Shown: positions 51,166-62,788 of the stretch, piece by piece
How positions within the stretch are numbered: position 1 is the stretch's first letter
Layout of the letters: the number at the start of each line of letters is the position of its first letter
Source: Henckelia pumila
Lineage: Eukaryota; Streptophyta; Magnoliopsida; Lamiales; Gesneriaceae
Direction of reading: 5' to 3'
DNA length: 64,000 nt
Assembly (NCBI RefSeq): GCF_033568475.1
Contig: NW_027331842.1
Coordinates: 124,001-188,000 of the forward strand
Made by a program: the position numbers and the translations under genes
Notes under the pieces: model-generated
What the model saw: the letters and a program-made list of their open reading frames with translations, nothing else
What the model was told of the DNA's origin: nothing
The model's database searches: none

Positions 51166-52283
51166 CATTTATGAAAACTATATGTAAGCATAAATAAGTG
51201 TTTTAGGCTGTGTCGTAAGTTTTTTATTATTAATTTGACATATATATACACGATATTAAAATTATTTACAATATTTTTGGTAATATTAATTTGTATATGG
51301 ACACAATAAATCAATTGAAATTTAAAAAAAACATTGATAAAAGTAGTAAATATAATTTTATTTTTACAAATGTAACCAAAAATATTATTAGTATTATAAT
51401 TATTTGAACCGAATACATTATCTATAACCTTAATCATCATATTATTATTATTATTTGAACCGAAAACATTATCTATAGTTTTAACAAAATTTCATCCATA
51501 ATTTTCATTTATAGTAAGTATGTTTTGGCGAAAAACTACTATATTTAGTAAAAATTTTGCTTTAAAAGTGATAAGTTGTGTATCTGGATCCCATAGATTA
51601 TGAGATTACGTAGACATGAATCCAAACTTCTGAGATTTTTTTTCAAATTATAAACATCTAATTGTGTACGTATTATTTGTGCGTGTATCAAAATGTAAAA
51701 AATTTAATCTGTTGCTGAATGGTCATGATTAGTAGTTAAAATTTTATCATATCTGTAAATAATATATATTAGACATTCATGTAAGTTTATGCAAGTTTCA
51801 ACCATTGTACTGTTAAAATAAAATAAAATAATTTAAAGGTTTTAGGTTGTGTTATAAGTTTTTTTATTTAAAATTATATAAATTACCTAGTTCGTACATT
51901 TGAATTTTGATGTGCTCATTATTTATGATATTTTTGATAACATTAATTTGAAATATATATATCATTTAAATTTTAATGTGTTAATTATTTACACTATTTT
52001 TTATAAGATTAATTTGTATATGCTGTTAAGATCTATAGAATATCAAATATGTAAATTTATTGGTATATTAAATATATTTGATAAGATTTTATCTGAAATA
52101 TATATAACATTTAAATTAATTTGGATGTGTCAATTATTTAGGATTCTTTTGATAAGATAAAATTAAATGAAAAAATACTAACATTTAAATTCAAAAATTT
52201 TCGATTTTGAACCGAAACTGGTGTATTATTATTATTATTATTTTAGGAAATTATCATATCTCCTTATTATTAAACTATAACAC

Positions 52284-52335
<52 letters not shown>

Positions 52336-52738
52336 TCTATGAAAACTATATGTAAGCATATATAAATGTTTTAGGTTGTGTCTAAGTTTTTTATTATTAA
52401 TTTGACATATATTTACACGATATTTAAATTATTTACGATTTTTTTGGTAATATTAATTTGTATATGGACACAATAAATCAATTGAAATTAAAAAAAAAAT
52501 ATTGATAAAAGTAGTAAATATAAATTTATTTTTACAAATGTAACAAAAAATATTATTAGTATTATAATTATTTGAACCGAATACATTATTTATAACTTTA
52601 ATCATCATATTATTATTATTATTTGAACTGAAAACATTATCTATGGTTTTAACAAAATTTCATCCATAATTTTTATTTATAGTAAGTATGTTTTGGCGGG
52701 AAACTACTATATTTAGTAAAAACTCTGCTTTTATATAT
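51043..52738. repeat. Long direct repeat, about 520 bp, two copies
   Basis: The sequence at about 51043-51562 recurs at about 52190-52738 in the same orientation, with only scattered differences and longer TA/TG runs in the second copy. Both begin near TTCAAAAATTTTCGATTTTG. The roughly 630 bp between them is a degenerate array of related AT-rich units (CATTTAAATT..TTATTTA..AATTTG). There are no TG/CA ends or coding signals, so it does not look like an LTR pair; a segmental duplication of satellite-like DNA fits better. Confidence 0.75.
52289..52332. repeat. TA microsatellite
   Basis: An uninterrupted run of about 22 TA units inside the second copy of the long direct repeat. Confidence 0.85.
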
Positions 52739-53298
52739 ATATATAGATTTTTTAAGTTTGTTTAAAAATACTTTTTTAATTAAAAGTTATTATAATTTTG
52801 TGTTTGGATAAATAAATTGAAAGCACTTTTTTTTTTTTTAAATTGAGTTTAAAAAAAACACATGAAAAGCTAAAAATATAAGCTTTTAAAAACAAATTTC
52901 TAACTTAATTAAATTCTTTTAAAATCACTTAAAATTATCCAAATGTATTTGAAACAATAAAAACACTTACATTTTTTTTTTAAAGAAAAACACATTTTCT
53001 TTTGGCTTCCTAATCCGAACGCACTTTAAATAGCAAGAATATCATTTATAATTATTAGAAAGTCACGAGACAATCGTATGACAAGTTGATTTTACTCACA
53101 TATGAGATCATGTTATAATTATTTTAAAAAAAATAAGAGTAATGCTAAATGTACAATTTGATGTACATCTTATTTTATACATTTTCTTATTAATTATAAT
53201 ATTTTTCTTGATCAATTAGATATTTATTTCTGTATTTTTGCTCTAATGAAAAATTTAACTACAGCTTGAAATAAAGGGAAAAAAAAATATGTGCATCT
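52739..53298. other. AT-rich spacer
   Basis: No gene. The sequence at about 52745-53030 has partly complementary arms and GTTTGGAT / ATCCGAAC-like ends, so it may be an old MITE, but I cannot place its ends. Confidence 0.4.
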
Positions 53299-53303
53299 GT
53301 TGG

Positions 53304-53767
53304 TGTCGGCAAGGGACATGCAATAAATGCATGTCTATTAGTCAGCAAAGTTAGAGTGCGTGGATTAAGGTAAGAGGTGCCAACATTGACGAATTGGATG
53401 CAAATTCACTTTTGAATTTGCATTCTCCACGCGTTTATACAGGGGAAAGAGCTCTATAAATAGAGCCCTTCCCTCCTCATTCTGAATATCTCATCCTCAA
53501 GTTCCTCCTTCTGTTCTTGAGTGATCTTCTCTCCTTAATTATTTTATATATATTTGTGAGATAGGTTTTCTCCTGTATAAAAGAGTGAGTGTCTTTTTGG
53601 AAACACAGAGAGAGGTTGTAATTCTCCAAATATTATAGTGGAATCTTTTGATCTTGCCCGTGGTTTTTACCCTAATATTTTTAGGGGTTTTCCACGTAAA
53701 TCTTGGTGTCTATTTATTCTTCAATTTCCATAGTTTCTATCTCGTAATGCCACAGTTGGGACCAACA
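53304..53767 (+). repeat. 5' LTR of the Tork-like element
   Basis: 464 bp. It contains a TATA box (CTATAAATAG, about 53454-53463), probably the element promoter, and is followed two bases later by the primer-binding site. Confidence 0.92.
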
Positions 53768-56700
53768 AGTGGTATCAGAGCCTTGGAATAAAATTTCTTA
53801 AAATTCTGAGTATGCTCTGTGGTTGCAGCTGTGACTAATCTTCCACATCAGAAAAGATTTTTTTGAAGATTTTATAAGGCAGGATTCTTGTAGTCAAGAT
53901 GTCGGCAAAATACGAGATAGAAAAGTTCAATGGGAGCAATTTTTTGCTGTGGAAATTGAAGGTGCAAGCAATTTTAACAAAGGAGCGTTGCTTGGAAGCT
54001 ATTGAAGATAGACCGGCGGACGTCACGGACGATCAAAAGTGGAACGAGATGAATCACAATGTTGTTGCCAATTTACACTTGGCTATAGCGGATGAAGTTT
54101 TGTCAAGTATCTCTGAAATAAAAAGCGCAAAAGTTATTTGGGATACTCTGTCAAAACTGTACGAGGTCAAGTCACTACACAATAAAATATTCCTAAAGAG
54201 AAAGCTTTATACTCTTCGGATGGCGGAATCCTCATCGATAACCGACCATATCAACACACTGAATACTCTATTTTCCCGGCTCACCTCTATGGGGCATAAA
54301 ATAGAGGAAAAAGAACGTGCGGAGCTTCTACTTCAAAGTCTACCAGATTCATACGATCAGCTCATCATCAATGTTACCAACAATGTTCTTTCAGATAATT
54401 TAAATTTTGACGATGTCTTAACTGCGGTTCTTGGAGAAGAGAGTCGTCGAAGGAACAAGAAAGATAGGTTGGCAACGTCGAAGCAAGCAGAGGCTTTACC
54501 GATGACGAGAGGAAGATTGATGGAGCGTGAATCCAGTTGGAGCCACAGATATGGTAGATCCAAGTCAAGAAATAAGAAGAAGAATATTTACTGCTTTAAA
54601 TGTGGCGGTAAAGGGCACTTCAAAAGAGAGTGTACGAAGAGCATCGAAAAGGGATCTCAAGGAAATGTGGCCAGTACTTCAGGCGGTGGTGAAATATTAT
54701 TCAGCGAAGCAGCAACAGTTGCGGAAGTCAGACACAAATTTTGTGATGCATGGATTATGGATTCAGGAGCGACGTGGCATATGACGTCAAGGAGAGAATG
54801 GTTCGACCAGTATGAACCAGTCTCAGGAGGATCTGTATTCATGGGAAACGATCATGCCTTGGAAATCGCTGGGGTCGGTACCATTAAAATCAAAATGTTT
54901 GATGGTACTATTCGCACCATACAGGAGGTACGACATGTGAAGGGCCTGACAAAGAATCTTTTGTCTTTGGGGCAATTGGATGATATTGGGTGCAAAACCC
55001 GTATCGAGAAAGGGATCATGAAGATTGTGAAAGGCGCACTTGTGGTTATGAAGGCGGAAAAGGTTGATACAAATCTGTATGTATTGTTGAGGGAAACACA
55101 CAAAGAGGCGGAACTAGCTGTTGCATCAATTGGTTCGGGAGAAGAAGCAACAATGTTGTGGCATAGAAAACTTGGGCATATGTCAGAACGAGGAATGAAG
55201 ATTCTCTCAGAACGGAAGCTGTTGCCGGGGCTTACAAAAGTGACTTTACCCTTTTGTGAGCATTGTGTTACCAGTAAACAACACAGATTAAAGTTTGGCA
55301 CATCTACTGCCAAAAGCAAAGGCATATTGGAGCTGATTCATTCTGATGTTTGGCAAGCACCGGTGTTGTCCCTAGGAGGAGCGAGATACTTTGTCTCGTT
55401 TATTGATGATTTCTCTAGGAGATGTTAGGTGTATCCAATCAAAAAGAAATCAGATGTTTTCGAAATCTTCAAAGTTTTCAAAGCGCGAGTTGAACTTGAT
55501 TCTGATAAGAAAATCAAGTGTTTAAGGACTGACAATGGAGGAGAATATACCAGTGATGAGTTTGATGCATTTTGTCAGCATGATGGCATCAAACGACAGT
55601 TCACGACGGCTTACACGCCTCAGCAGAATGGAGTGGCGGAGCGGATGAACAGAACTCTGTTGGACAGAACAAGGGCTATGTTGAGTACTGCGGGTCTACC
55701 AAAGTCATTTTGGGCAGAAGCAGTCAAAACCGCTTCTTACATCATCAATCGTTCTCCTTCAGTGGCGATTGATTTGAAGACTCCGATGGAGGTGTGGACT
55801 GGCAAGCCAGCTGATTATTCTCGATTACATACATTTGGAAGTCCGGTGTACGTTATGTACAATGAGCAAGAAAGATCAAAGTTGGATTCTAAATCCAGAA
55901 AGTGTATTTTCTTGGGCTATGCTGATGGAGTAAAGGGGTTTCGCTTGTGGGATCCTACTGTCCACAAGCTTATCATCAGCAGAGATGTTATCTTTGAGGA
56001 AGATAAAGTGAAGGGAGACAAAGGCACACAGAATTTAAAAACTACTATCATTCAGGTGGAAAACAAGACAGACGAAGATCAAGTTTCTTGTGAAGCAGTA
56101 CCAGAGCACGAGGAACAAGAACCAGTTGAGTCAGAGGTTTCCAAAGTGAGGTAGTCAACTCGAGAGAGAAGACCACCAGGTTGGCTTTCAGATTATGTCA
56201 CTGAAAGCAATGCATATTGTCTATTAACAGAGGATGGTGAGCCATCGAGTTTCCATGAGGCTACTCAAAGCTCGGATGTATCCCTGTGGATGACAGCGAT
56301 GCAGGAAGAATTGGAAGCATTGGACAGGAACAAAACTTGGGATCTTGTTACACTACCACGAGGGAGGAAAGCTATCGGTAACAGATGGGTCTATAAAATC
56401 AAGCGTGATGGCAATAACCAAGTGGAGCGGTATCGTGCAAGATTGGTTGTCAAAGGGTATGCTCAGAAAGAAGGAATTGACTTCAATGAGATATTTTCTC
56501 CTGTGGTTCGACTTTCAACAGTCAGGATAGTATTGGCAATGTGTGCGGTGTTTGACCTACATCTAGAACAGCTAGATGTGAAAACGGCATTTCTTCATGG
56601 CGATCTTGAAGAAGAAATTTATATGCTCCAGCCAGAAGGTTTTGCAGAAAAAGGCAAAGAGAACTTGGTTTGCAGGTTGAAAAAATCTTTGTATGGTCTC

Positions 56701-57874
56701 AAACAGGCACCGAGGTGTTGGTACAAGAGATTTGATTTCTATATCATGAGCCTTGGGTACAACAGACTCAGTGCAGACCCTTGTACGTATTTCAAGAGGT
56801 CTGGTGATGATGATTATATCATTTTGCTGTTGTACGTGGACGACATGTTGGTAGCAGGCCCCAACAAAGATCGGGTCCAAGAATTGAAGGCACAGTTGGC
56901 TAGGAAATTTGATATGAAGGATTTGGGACCAGCAAACAAGATTCTAGGGATGCAAGTTCACCGAGACAGAAGCAATAGGAAGATTTGGCTTTTCCAGAAA
57001 AATTATTTGAAGAAAGTCTTGCAGCACTTCAACATGCAAGATAGTAAGCCAGTTTCAACCCCTCTTCCTATTAACTTCAAGTTATCTTCTGAGATGTGTC
57101 CTAGCAGTGAAGCAGAGAAGATGGAGATGTCTCAAGTACCGTATGCATCAGCAGTGGGAAGTTTAATGTTCGCCATGATTTGTACAAGACCAGACATTGC
57201 ACAAGCAGTGGGAGCAGTCAGTCGATATATGGCAAATCCTGGATAAGAGCATTGGAGCACGGTTAAGAGGATCCTTAGATACATTAAGGGTACCTCAGAA
57301 GCTGCATTATGTTTTGGAGGATCAGATTTTACACTCAGGGCCTATGTGGATTCAGATTACGCAGGTGATCCAGATAAAAGAAAATCAACTACTGGTTATG
57401 TATTTACAGTTGCAGGAGGTGCAGTCAGCTGAGTTTCAAAACTGCAAACAGTTGTGGCGTTATCTACAACGGAGGCAGAATAAATGGCAGCTACTCAAGC
57501 TTGCAAGGAGGCAATATGGATTAAAAGGTTATTGGAGGAGCTTGGGCACAAACAAGATAAGATTTCCCTGTTTTGTGACAGTCAGAGTGCCTTGCACATT
57601 GCAAGGAATCCAGCCTTTCATTCCAGGACTAAACACATTGGAGTACAATTTCACTTTGTACGGGAAGTAGTAGAGGAAGAAAGTGTGGACATGCTGAAGA
57701 TCCATACGAAGGATAACATTGCTGATATTCTGATCAAGCCAGTGAGTACAGAGAAGTTTTAATGGTGTACATCCTCAAGTGGCCTCGCAGGAATGTAAGC
57801 AGCAGGAAATTGCAAGATTGAAAGGATGTGTGAAGATGTGTTTGATTCTCAATCAAATCTCCAAGTGGGAGAAA

Positions 57875-58234
57875 TGTCGGCAAGGAACATGCAATAAATG
57901 CATGTCTATTAGTCAGCAAAGTTAGAGTGCGTGGATTAAGATAAGAGGTGCCAACATTGACGAATTGGATGCAAATTCACTTTTGAGTGATCTTCTCTCC
58001 TTAATTATTTTATATATATTTGTGAGATAGGTTTTCTCCTGTATAAAAGAGTGAGTGTTTTTTTGGAAACACAGAGAGAGGTTGTAATTCTCCAAATATT
58101 ATAGTGAAATCTTTTGATCTTGCCCGTGGTTTTTACCCTAATATTTTTTGGGGGTTTTCCACGTAAATCTTGGTGTCTATTTATTTTTCAATTTCCATAG
58201 TTTCTATCTTGTAATGCCACAGTTGGGACCAACA
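57875..58234 (+). repeat. 3' LTR of the Tork-like element
   Basis: 360 bp, shorter than the 5' LTR but with the same outer ends. It follows a purine-rich tract. Confidence 0.9.
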
Positions 58235-58239
58235 GTTGG

Positions 58240-58984
58240 TTCTAATAGAATTGCTCTTAATAATTATTTATGAGATTAGTAACACGATGATGTTCGAACA
58301 TTAGAGCAATTGCCTGCCGAAATTTGATCAAAATGTCAACATTAGGGGTCAACTTTATTTTCCAAAGTAACAAGCAAAATGGAAAATAACCAATTTTTGT
58401 ACATAAATAAAATTGCAAGTTGAAACTTAAAAGTTGAGATCATAAAAAAAATAAAATAAAATTGAGATTTTCTGAAACTTAAAAAGAGTAAGATAAATGT
58501 TAATACGGATACATGAGATCACACAAACCTTCAGTACCGTTTGGTACATGATATGAAAGTGGGATGAGACACAAATTTTTACTCATCTCATTTTTTTCTC
58601 ATTTTTTTTGTTAACCCAATGATATCTCATGACCCGATATGAAATTAGATATAGGTTTGATGACAAATACCTCTCCACTCATGGTATTAATGAAGGATGA
58701 GTGTCATATAAGTGACATTGTGTGAAATTGACAATAACAATTAAGAGAATAAACACAATAATCCTACAAAATAAAAAAACATACAAAACAACATATTATT
58801 CATAACCATGTCTTGCTTATCCATATCTCATTATATTTTTATTCATCTATCGTGGATCTCATCTATGATACCAAACGATATCTCAGTATATACATAAAAC
58901 CCACAAATCAAAAGAAAATAAAAAAGAAAAACAGCGACACAATCGTAAAATACATAGATCCTCCTCGATCTCCTGTGTTTACAC
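58240..58984. other. Spacer with a MITE-like inverted repeat
   Basis: The left arm at about 58537-58572 (ACCGTTTGGTACATGATATG, then GGGATGAGA) and the right arm at about 58855-58885 (TCTCATCTATGATACCAAAC) are imperfect inverted repeats some 345 bp apart with no coding DNA between, which fits a MITE. The exact ends and target duplication are not resolved. The LEA 3' UTR adjoins. Confidence 0.5.
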
Positions 58985-59524
58985 TCAATTCAGGCCCATG
59001 TGGTGGTTATGGTGGCGGTGGCGGTGGCCGCCAAGAGTATTATGGGTCGGAGCTGCAACATTCGCCGGAGGAACAGTCGTGCCTGTAGTATTATAATGAC
59101 CATATCCCGGAGCCGCAGCATTCGCCGTCGGGACATGAGTGGCACCCGTGGGATAATTGTGGCCGTGCTTCACCGGAGCTGGGCCGTAGTGGTTATGACC
59201 AAAAAGCCCGTGTTGCTTTCCATGCAATGCCTCGGCCGCATGCTGAGCCTTGGCTTGGTGCAGCATCATGTTGGCCTCAGCCTCCTTCGCTTTCCTCCGC
59301 TCTTTAGCAATCTGTTTCCCTTCCTTGGTCCTTGCAGTAGACATTTCCGCCTACAATATCATATCTTTTTTTAACTAAAATAGTGTTTACAATTTTTAAA
59401 AATAAATAATTATAAAAATTTTGTTAAGGTACAATACCTTCTCTCCAGCTTTGGCTTTGAGGACATCCACGCGCTCCTTGGCTTCTGCGGCAGCGTCACT
59501 CACCTTTTGCTTAACAGAGTGCAT
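58985..59524 (-). CDS. LEA_1 (group 4 LEA) protein, copy 2, His-rich tail
   Basis: A paralogue of the gene at 48386-48874 with the same two-exon plan: 59438-59524 (29 codons) and 58985-59350, 150 residues. The N-terminal part keeps the LEA_1 pattern (KQKVSDAAAEAKERVDVLKA, KEAEANMMLHQAKAQHAAEA). The tail differs: repeated TGATHVPTANAAAPGYGH / TGTTVPPANVAAPTHN units, then a histidine cluster GGHRHRHHNHHMGLN. His clusters in desiccation proteins can bind metal ions; here that is only a suggestion. Role as for copy 1: a disordered protective protein of seeds and stressed tissue. Confidence 0.92.
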
Positions 59525-59925
59525 CTTTCCTTTAATTTGCTACGTATATAAAAAGTATATATTTCACTAATTTCTTGTTTAGGTAATCGTTGCAATGAAT
59601 GTGGTAAACACATAGTAGTCTACGTATATATATAGTTTTCATAGATATACGAGATAACATAAAATATTTGCAAATATATCTATTTTATTCGACACGTAAG
59701 AAGATAGAGATAAAGAGCGAATATATATGTGCCGCCATACTTTGCCTCGTGTCGTTCAGGCAGACCGAGGTTGGAGGGTATATTATGCCACATGTTCAGC
59801 TGAGAAATGGTAACAGATAGTGGAGGCAAGAGCCATGTGTAACGTAAGTTACTTTTACATAGAAAATAGGAGCGGCTTCTTTACCGTTGGATTAATGGCC
59901 GGTTCACTTTTGGGTGATCTGTGCA
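59525..59925 (-). promoter_or_regulatory. Promoter of LEA_1 copy 2 with shared blocks
   Basis: Blocks near 59729-59756 (GTGCCGCC..TTGCCTCGTGTC), 59785-59793 (TATGCCACA), 59821-59842 (GTGGAGGCAAGAGCCATGTG) and 59868-59892 (AGGAGCGG..CGTTGGAT) match those upstream of copy 1 in order and rough spacing. GACACGAGG on the gene strand is close to an ABRE/G-box. Confidence 0.55.
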
Positions 59926-60076
59926 TTAATGCCTTCCACTAAAAGAAGTCAACTACTCTCTTCTAAACTTTCAAAATAGCCTTTTGTACTTGTGTCTATA
60001 ACTACATGCATGTATAGCTATCTAACATAATATTATTGACCCATGTGATTCGATAATTCAACTCAAAAATATATAT

Positions 60077-60401
60077 AATAAGTAAAAATTATTTTTTTGG
60101 TCATATATGTTTGTTACTTTGCGATTTTAGTCTTTTATATTTTCAGATTTTAGTTTTAGTCGCTATCTTTACTTTTTTTTTTTTGGCAATTTTAGTCTTT
60201 TTTTTCCGACGTGGTACTGATGTGGCACCAATTCAGTGCTGATGTGGAGCTGACGTGTACAGTGCCACGTAAGCATTTTCGAATGAAAATGACCGAAATT
60301 GCCAAAAATCGAAACATGCAGGACTGAAACTAAAATATGAAAACATAAAGGATCAAAATCGTAAAGTGACAAACATACAATATTAAATTTGCAGTTTTTC
60401 C
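60077..60401. mobile_element. Foldback MITE with long inverted repeats
   Basis: The arms are about 130-150 bp each. The left arm has TGTTTGTTACTTTGCGATTT and TTTTGGCAATTT; the right arm, reversed, has TGTTTGTCACTTTACGATTT and TTTTTGGCAATTT. Only a short G/C-richer centre (about 60205-60275, with GACGTGG and GCCACGT) separates them. No coding region. Long-TIR MITEs of this type are often Mutator-derived; the family here is not certain. Confidence 0.75.
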
Positions 60402-60594
60402 TATATAATAATAGTAAAAAAACCGTATATAATAAAAATTGATCTTTGTCGAAAATAATTATTAAATTTGATCTTTTCAAATATATATACATATATTATA
60501 ATTGAGCTCGCAATAAAAAAATTTATCATTCTTGACGTATGAGTTAGTCTATTGACTGATAATCGTGAATTGACTGATTACATGGTAAAAAAAG

Positions 60595-60597
<3 letters not shown>

Positions 60598-60686
<89 letters not shown>
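60598..60686. repeat. Long TA microsatellite
   Basis: About 44 TA dinucleotide units without visible interruption. Open frames crossing it in any frame are artefacts. Confidence 0.95.
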
Positions 60687-60691
<5 letters not shown>

Positions 60692-61432
60692 TTATAACAC
60701 CATAATATAAATTTCATCGACTCAAATTGCATCCCACACATGCAAGATACATCATCTTAATTTAATTAATTTCCTCGATACATTTGCTCTTCGATTCCTT
60801 TCTCTCTCATACTTACAAAGCCAAATCTCCTGCTTTATCTTTGAAATTTATCTTGGAGCTAGCTCGGGCATTATTTTCTGAATCTGTACGTATTAATGGG
60901 GTCATTGGTCAAATTAACCATTTATTCAAAACATTCCACGCCTTCTATCACATGTAATTAATATTGCAAGTTGGTGTGACACGCAAAATTAATATTGGAC
61001 AAGACTGTAGTGGCCCTCACTTGAACTCAGCAGTCCAAGAATATTGGACTCCATTTTGGTAGTGCCCAACACTCTGTAAATCCCTGATTCGAAAAGAAAA
61101 TTATAAGATTCCCACTCACCACCAATCGTATGCTTATTAATCATGGGAATATTTGACCAATGCTCAAAATATATGCTTCTACCAGACATGCATGGATGCT
61201 AATGGGGAGCATGGAATATCTTCAATTCTTACACCACCAATATATTACATAATAGGCAGCTTCCAACAGTACTACTCTGCCTGTAATGGCGTGTGACACA
61301 TTCACTGATGTCATTCCGATAAATAATGCTTGGACCAACGCTCGGTTATTAAATATAAAACCAGCATTACACCTAAAGATCAAAGTACAAATTTCTGTAG
61401 TTGAGTGAACTTAATTGCTTGCATTAATCCCA
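60687..61432 (+). promoter_or_regulatory. Promoter region of the BAHD gene
   Basis: A non-coding spacer. A TATA-like AAATATAAAAC at about 61352-61362 lies about 75 bp before the ATG, with A/C-rich leader sequence after it. Confidence 0.5.
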
Positions 61433-62788
61433 ATGGAAAACGGGGAGCCAATATCAGCAAGATTCGAGGTGAGATTCATCACAAGAACCATAGTTAAGGC
61501 TCCTGATTCCTCTCCAAATACTCATATAATCTCCCTGTCAAATCTTGATCTCTTATCAGGCCGTTTCCCTGTAACATACATCTACTTTTACCAAAAACCT
61601 GTCCATGTTTTTCATCCAATAGCAGACACACTTAAATCCTCCTTAACCCAATGTCTCGCGAATTTCTACCCATTTTCCGGTCGTGTGATCCAAAACCCGA
61701 AATCCCACGAGCCCGAGATAATCTGTGATAATACTGGAGTTCTTATTTTAGAGGCACAAGCAACCATCCCTTTAAAAGAATTCAACTTCCATGATCTTGA
61801 CCAGACTATTCCAGGGAAGCTAGTTTCCATCGATTCTTCTTTTCCGGTGCAAGTTCAAATCACGAATTACTCCTGCGGAGGCGTTTCGCTTACTTTTACA
61901 TTCGATCATGCACTAGGAGATGCTAGTTCGTTCGCCAAGTTTCTTGTTACATGGTCTGAAATTGCCATGAAAAAGCCAGTGTCTTGTATCGCTGATCACA
62001 GTAGACATCTCCGCCCCCGGTTCCCTCCTAGCTATGATCCATCGTTGGATGATGAATTTGTCACTTGTACGATTGAAGAAATACGTAACATGCCAACTAT
62101 CAGTGCACTTATCAAACATCTGTATTATGTAGATGCATCAAGTATTGAAAGACTGCAAAAACTGGCAAGCAGTAAGGGGGTGAAACGAACCAAAATCGAG
62201 GCTTTTTCCGCTTATATTTGGAAGATTATGGCAAAAGCTGTCGGAAAAGAATATCATAGTTGCAAGATGGGATGGCTAGTCGATGGAAGGACTAGAATAT
62301 CCAAGGGTACTAAAGATCCTATGTCGCATTACATAGGAAATGTGCTATCCTTAGCTTTTGGAGAGTCAAATTTAACAGATTTAAGACAAGGGTCTATTGC
62401 AGATGTGGCAGATATTGTTCACAAAGCGATTGATTCGGTGACGAATGAAGAACATTTCAGGAATTTGATTGATTGGATAGAGTTACACAGACCTGGATTG
62501 ATGCTGTCAAGGAACGTACTAGGTCTAGGTGTACCTGCCCTTGTTGTATCATCAGGAAGAAGGTTTCCTGTGTCTGAATTGGACTTCGGATTCGGGAGTC
62601 CGGTTCTTGGAACGGTTTTTTCTACGATAGAAAGGCTTGGAGTTGGGTACATAAACCAAAGGGAAAGTGCCAAGGGAGATGGTTCTTGGATTCTATCGAC
62701 AATCCTATGGCCAGAGATGGTCGCGGCGCTCAAATCTGATCCTGACCATATATTTCAGCCGATGAATCTTAACCACCTTCAACTTTAA
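61433..62788 (+). CDS. BAHD acyltransferase (HXXXD type)
   Basis: A cytosolic acyl-CoA-dependent transferase that acylates alcohols or amines of specialised metabolism; the substrate cannot be told from sequence. The ATG at 61433 (MENGEPISARFEV) gives 451 residues, the usual family length. Diagnostic motifs are present: the catalytic HALGD (H159 to D163) and DFGFG (D384) for the structural DFGWG motif. Other family features are NFYPFSGRV, VSLTFTFDHALGD and GSWILSTILWPEM. It is intronless, unlike many BAHD genes that carry one intron. The start SARFEVRFITRTIVKAP recalls the coniferyl alcohol acyltransferase-like and similar uncharacterised plant groups, which is weak evidence for a phenylpropanoid-type substrate. 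It converges with the glycosyltransferase gene, stop to stop 138 bp apart. Confidence 0.93.
   Translation: MENGEPISARFEVRFITRTIVKAPDSSPNTHIISLSNLDLLSGRFPVTYIYFYQKPVHVFHPIADTLKSSLTQCLANFYPFSGRVIQNPKSHEPEIICDNTGVLILEAQATIPLKEFNFHDLDQTIPGKLVSIDSSFPVQVQITNYSCGGVSLTFTFDHALGDASSFAKFLVTWSEIAMKKPVSCIADHSRHLRPRFPPSYDPSLDDEFVTCTIEEIRNMPTISALIKHLYYVDASSIERLQKLASSKGVKRTKIEAFSAYIWKIMAKAVGKEYHSCKMGWLVDGRTRISKGTKDPMSHYIGNVLSLAFGESNLTDLRQGSIADVADIVHKAIDSVTNEEHFRNLIDWIELHRPGLMLSRNVLGLGVPALVVSSGRRFPVSELDFGFGSPVLGTVFSTIERLGVGYINQRESAKGDGSWILSTILWPEMVAALKSDPDHIFQPMNLNHLQL

Larger units (their letters stand above)
53304..58234 (+). mobile_element. Ty1-copia element, Tork/Tnt1-like, broken
   Basis: A plus-strand Ty1-copia element between GTTGG target duplications (53299-53303 and 58235-58239). 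LTRs begin TGTCGGCAAGG and end GACCAACA. The tRNA-Met primer-binding site is at about 53770-53782 and the polypurine tract at about 57861-57874. Gag starts at 53899 and has a CCHC knuckle (CFKCGGKGHFKREC). Protease (WIMDSGATWH), GAG-pre-integrase, integrase (about 55330-56000), reverse transcriptase (YVDDM, about 56290-57050) and RNase H (about 57300-57760) follow in copia order. The proteins resemble tobacco Tnt1, hence the Tork lineage. It is broken, with around five breaks in the coding part. Over their shared length the LTRs differ at about 2 percent, so it probably inserted within about the last million years. Confidence 0.93.

Noticed and set aside
51043-52738. Long direct repeats as LTRs of a retroelement
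   Set aside because: There are no TG/CA ends, primer-binding site, purine tract or target duplication, and the interior is the same AT-rich material.
52745-53030. Possible MITE with GTTTGGAT-like ends
   Set aside because: The arms are too degenerate and AT-rich to define ends or a target duplication.
60544-60741. Open frame of alternating Ile and Tyr
   Set aside because: A translation of the TA microsatellite.
61415-61432. Upstream extension of the BAHD frame
   Set aside because: The upstream codon is TTG; the first ATG of the frame at 61433 fits the family N-terminus.
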